Shown here piece by piece: positions 45,063 through 47,149 of a stretch of DNA of 47,149 bases (positions are counted from its first letter, which is position 1; the number at the start of each line of letters is the position of its first letter). The stretch covers positions 1 through 47,149 of the forward strand of contig NZ_BMFK01000009.1 of NCBI RefSeq assembly GCF_014638355.1, in the 5' to 3' direction. Both the position numbers and the translations under genes were made by a program. Below the pieces are notes generated by a model. That model was not told the origin of the DNA, searched no databases, and worked only from the letters and a program-made list of their open reading frames with translations. The stretch is from Priestia taiwanensis (GTDB taxonomy: Bacteria > Bacillota > Bacilli > Bacillales > Bacillaceae_G).

Positions 45063-45427
45063 TTCAGCACCTTCTTCTTCCAAGCGTAAATAAGCCCAAT
45101 TAATAACATAACAACGAAAATGAGCATCTCAATTAATGCAAATAGGCCCAATTTCTCGTATGCCACTGCCCAAGGGTATAAAAAGACTGTTTCGACATCA
45201 AAGATGACAAATAGTAACCCAAATATGTAGTACCTAGCATGAAATCGAACATTTGCCTGATGAAACGGTTCAATTCCACTCTCATATGTAAGTTGCTTTC
45301 CTTTTGTCGGTACGTTCGGCCGAAGTAGCTTCCCAAAAAACAACGCTACTACTGGTAACAAAATACCTAACAATAAGAATACAGTTACAATGAGGTAGTT
45401 ATTCTCGTACAAGTTCACAAATCTCAT
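45053..45427 (-). CDS. nuoA: NADH-quinone oxidoreductase-like complex subunit A
   Basis: The 124-residue membrane protein has three spans and the conserved [32 protein letters not shown] block, with the Asp/Glu pair near the quinone tunnel. It is the first gene of the 11-gene operon. A sigma-A-type promoter lies 73-102 bases upstream. Ribosome site GGGGATGAG is moderate. Confidence 0.95.
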   Translation of the reverse strand: MRFVNLYENNYLIVTVFLLLGILLPVVALFFGKLLRPNVPTKGKQLTYESGIEPFHQANVRFHARYYIFGLLFVIFDVETVFLYPWAVAYEKLGLFALIEMLIFVVMLLIGLIYAWKKKVLKWL

Positions 45428-45499
45428 CCCCTATCTTTCAATTCTTCTTTGTGAAACACAGTTACGGTACTAATTTTTAGAATTTTTTTAATTGTAATT

Positions 45500-45529
45500 A
45501 TTATAACAAATTTACCTGACGAGTGTCGA
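45500..45529 (-). promoter_or_regulatory. Sigma-A-type promoter of the nuo operon
   Basis: The minus strand reads TCGACA (45524-45529), an 18-base spacer, and TATAAT (45500-45505). The predicted leader to nuoA is about 65 bases and contains an A-rich stretch but no recognised riboswitch. Confidence 0.7.
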
Positions 45530-45548
45530 TTAAGAGGCCTAGTATATA

Positions 45549-45584
45549 AAAAAAGCTTAGGAGAATCTCTAATTCTCCTAAGCT
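45549..45584 (-). terminator. Terminator of the autolysin gene
   Basis: A perfect 13-bp stem (45554-45566 with 45572-45584) with a 5-base loop is followed on the minus strand by UUUUUUU. It starts 8 bases after the stop codon and lies about 20 bases upstream of the nuo promoter. Confidence 0.9.
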
Positions 45585-45591
45585 CATTTAA

Positions 45592-47149
45592 TTAAATCCC
45601 TAAAAATTCACCTTTTACCCAGAATGTCTCTCTTTCATCTGTAGGGCTCACAATTTCAACCCATCCTTTAGGATCTTTCCTAATAACTTTTACTGTTGTA
45701 TTTACTTTTAATACTCCCTTTATATTCGTTGTAGAATACGGGAACGGCGATGTACGATATTGAACATCTACCTTTACTTCCGCTGTTTTGCCAGCTGGAT
45801 ATATATCGTAAGGTATTTGATTACTTAGATTTTTTATACTTAATGTTTTGCTACTGCTTGGTAAAATAGAAGCGTTATTATATGCTTTTTCATCAAACGG
45901 TTTAATACGTTGCATAATACTCGCTATTTTACTTGCCCATCCTTTATCTGACGCATAATAGAAATTCATACTTACTAAGTCAGAACCTTTATACCATGTA
46001 CCACCTGGGTTCAAATAACTTTTACGTACAAAGTCTGCATTATAACGAATACTCTCATGATAACTTGTTAAGTATTTTGCACTTGTGAATGGTGTGCTAT
46101 CATATGCAGCTAAACCAAATAAATTATTTTTACGATATGAAATTTCAGATTTACCGTAGCCTGTTTCTAAAATTGCATGAGCTGCTAAATACAATGCATT
46201 AACACCGAATTCTTGTTGAGCCGAAATAAAGTACTTTCCTAATCCAATCATCGGGCTATTAGGGTGCATTGATTGGATATATCTATCAATCTCTGCTGCC
46301 GTAACGTTTGATGGCTTTCTTAAATCTGCTGTTGCATATGTAATACTAGCTTCTGGAGTTTCTCCATCTGCGTTCACTTTTACATACTGAGCTGATACAA
46401 ATCCTCTTAATCCATTCGCTTCAACATAGTACCAACCATTCTTTTCATCAAGGACTTTCAAGATTGTGCCACTCGGAAGAGTTGCTAATATTTTTCCTGA
46501 TGTACTATTTGTATCACGCATATTTACGTTTGATGTTGTCTTACCCATTTTTGTCGTTACTTCTGGTTTCGGATCTGGTTTTTGTGAGTCCGTTACATTC
46601 ACATACTTTGCCGATACCCAACCTGTCTGGCCTGCTGCCTTTACTTGGTACCAACCACTATTCTCACCTATAATCTCAACAGATGTTCCTGGTTTTAACG
46701 TTGTAATGATCTTTCCAGATGTGCTATTTGTATCACGCATATTTAAATTCGACGTTGTTGTTCCTGCCTTTTTTGTCACTTCTGGTTGTGGTTCTGGTTT
46801 CGGATCTGGTTTCGGATCTGGCTTTGGTGTATCCGTCACTTTCACAAACTCTGCTGATACCCAACCTGTTTGACCTGCTGCCTTTACTTGGTACCAACCG
46901 CTTTTCTCACCTATAATTTCAACAGATGTTCCTGTTTTCAGCGTCGTAATGATTTTCCCACTCGTGCTGTTCGTCGTTCGCATATTTAAATTCGACGTTG
47001 TTGTTCCTGCCTTTTTCGTCACTTCTGGTTGTGGTTTTGGGTCTGGTTTTGGGTCTGGCTTTGGTGTGTCCGTCACTTTCACAAACTCTGCTGATACCCA
47101 ACCCGTCTGGCCTGCTGCCTTTACTTGGTACCAACCGCTTTTCTCGCCT
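45592..47149 (-). CDS. SH3b-repeat glucosaminidase autolysin (3' part, 5' end outside the window)
   Basis: The open frame continues to the right edge without a start or signal peptide, so the gene is incomplete here. From the right edge inward it has the end of one SH3b domain, three further SH3b domains (each with [12 protein letters not shown] and GWYxVxAxGxxGxVSA), and Pro/Lys/Asp linkers (PKPDPKP type). A GH73 glucosaminidase domain follows, with the catalytic Glu in [15 protein letters not shown] (near 46167) and [11 protein letters not shown] last SH3-like domain ends in WVKGEFLGI. It should be a secreted wall hydrolase, related to LytG/LytD-type enzymes, that cuts the glycan backbone. 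Confidence 0.88.
   Translation of the reverse strand, partial: GEKSGWYQVKAAGQTGWVSAEFVKVTDTPKPDPKPDPKPQPEVTKKAGTTTSNLNMRTTNSTSGKIITTLKTGTSVEIIGEKSGWYQVKAAGQTGWVSAEFVKVTDTPKPDPKPDPKPEPQPEVTKKAGTTTSNLNMRDTNSTSGKIITTLKPGTSVEIIGENSGWYQVKAAGQTGWVSAKYVNVTDSQKPDPKPEVTTKMGKTTSNVNMRDTNSTSGKILATLPSGTILKVLDEKNGWYYVEANGLRGFVSAQYVKVNADGETPEASITYATADLRKPSNVTAAEIDRYIQSMHPNSPMIGLGKYFISAQQEFGVNALYLAAHAILETGYGKSEISYRKNNLFGLAAYDSTPFTSAKYLTSYHESIRYNADFVRKSYLNPGGTWYKGSDLVSMNFYYASDKGWASKIASIMQRIKPFDEKAYNNASILPSSSKTLSIKNLSNQIPYDIYPAGKTAEVKVDVQYRTSPFPYSTTNIKGVLKVNTTVKVIRKDPKGWVEIVSPTDERETFWVKGEFLGI
46355..47149 (-). repeat. Tandem SH3b-linker repeats in the autolysin
   Basis: The units starting (K/N)VTD recur every 79-81 codons. 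The two right-most units are almost identical in protein sequence, while the unit next to the catalytic domain is diverged and has a shorter linker. A further unit runs off the edge, so the total copy number cannot be told. Such repeats are prone to copy-number change and assembly collapse. Confidence 0.85.

Overview
The window looks like chromosomal DNA of an AT-rich, endospore-forming, flagellated Bacillaceae species. The evidence is spoIIID, spoIIQ and spoIID, a sigma-D-type motility locus, wall teichoic acid genes, competence genes comFA/comFC and strong AGGAGG-type ribosome sites. Its gene order matches Bacillus subtilis in two blocks (hag to tagO, and the ywqAB, fabZ, flhOP, mbl, spoIIID, spoIIQ, spoIID, murA, ywmB, ywzB block). 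It also carries an 11-gene nuo operon, which B. subtilis lacks and Bacillus cereus-like bacteria have. I cannot name the species from the sequence alone.

Region 1 (1-7417, all minus strand) holds late competence and motility genes: comFA-comFC, then yvyF-flgM-flgN-flgK-flgL-yviE-fliW-csrA, then the first codons of flagellin (hag) at the left edge. Flagellin synthesis appears to be controlled by a loop: FlgM holds sigma-D, FliW sequesters CsrA, and CsrA sites are visible in the hag leader. Region 2 (7591-12527) holds degV and the two-component system degU/degS. An IS200/IS605-type element lies between degV and degU, with an intact tnpA and a doubly broken tnpB. Region 3 (12800-20490) is a cell-envelope segment: yvyE, an LCP-family wall polymer ligase, tagO, a polysaccharide deacetylase, a dicarboxylate-type symporter, an amidase without signal peptide, and tagA.

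Region 4 (20796-25146) is an overlapping gene pair for a SWIM zinc-finger protein and an SNF2-family ATPase. Region 5 (25232-34773, minus strand) is a mixed housekeeping and sporulation segment: vanZ-like, fabZ, epuA-like, flhP, flhO, mbl, spoIIID, spoIIQ, spoIID, murA, ywmB and ywzB. Region 6 (34805-45529, minus strand) is nuoABCDHIJKLMN from one visible sigma-A-type promoter to one terminator, with no nuoE, nuoF or nuoG. NuoC carries a large Ala/Lys-rich tandem-repeat insertion. Region 7 (45549-47149) is the 3' part of a secreted SH3b-repeat plus glucosaminidase autolysin that runs off the right edge.

Most of the window is conserved core genome and I see no clearly new multi-gene system. 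The items most worth attention are the CsrA-type hairpin in the hag leader, the almost perfectly duplicated 129-bp repeats inside nuoC, the decayed tnpB element with a recognisable right end beside an intact tnpA, a long inverted repeat directly in front of tagA, and the conserved but poorly understood SWIM/SNF2 pair. Several gene starts were moved to TTG, GTG or internal ATG codons because a good ribosome site lies inside the longer reading frame.
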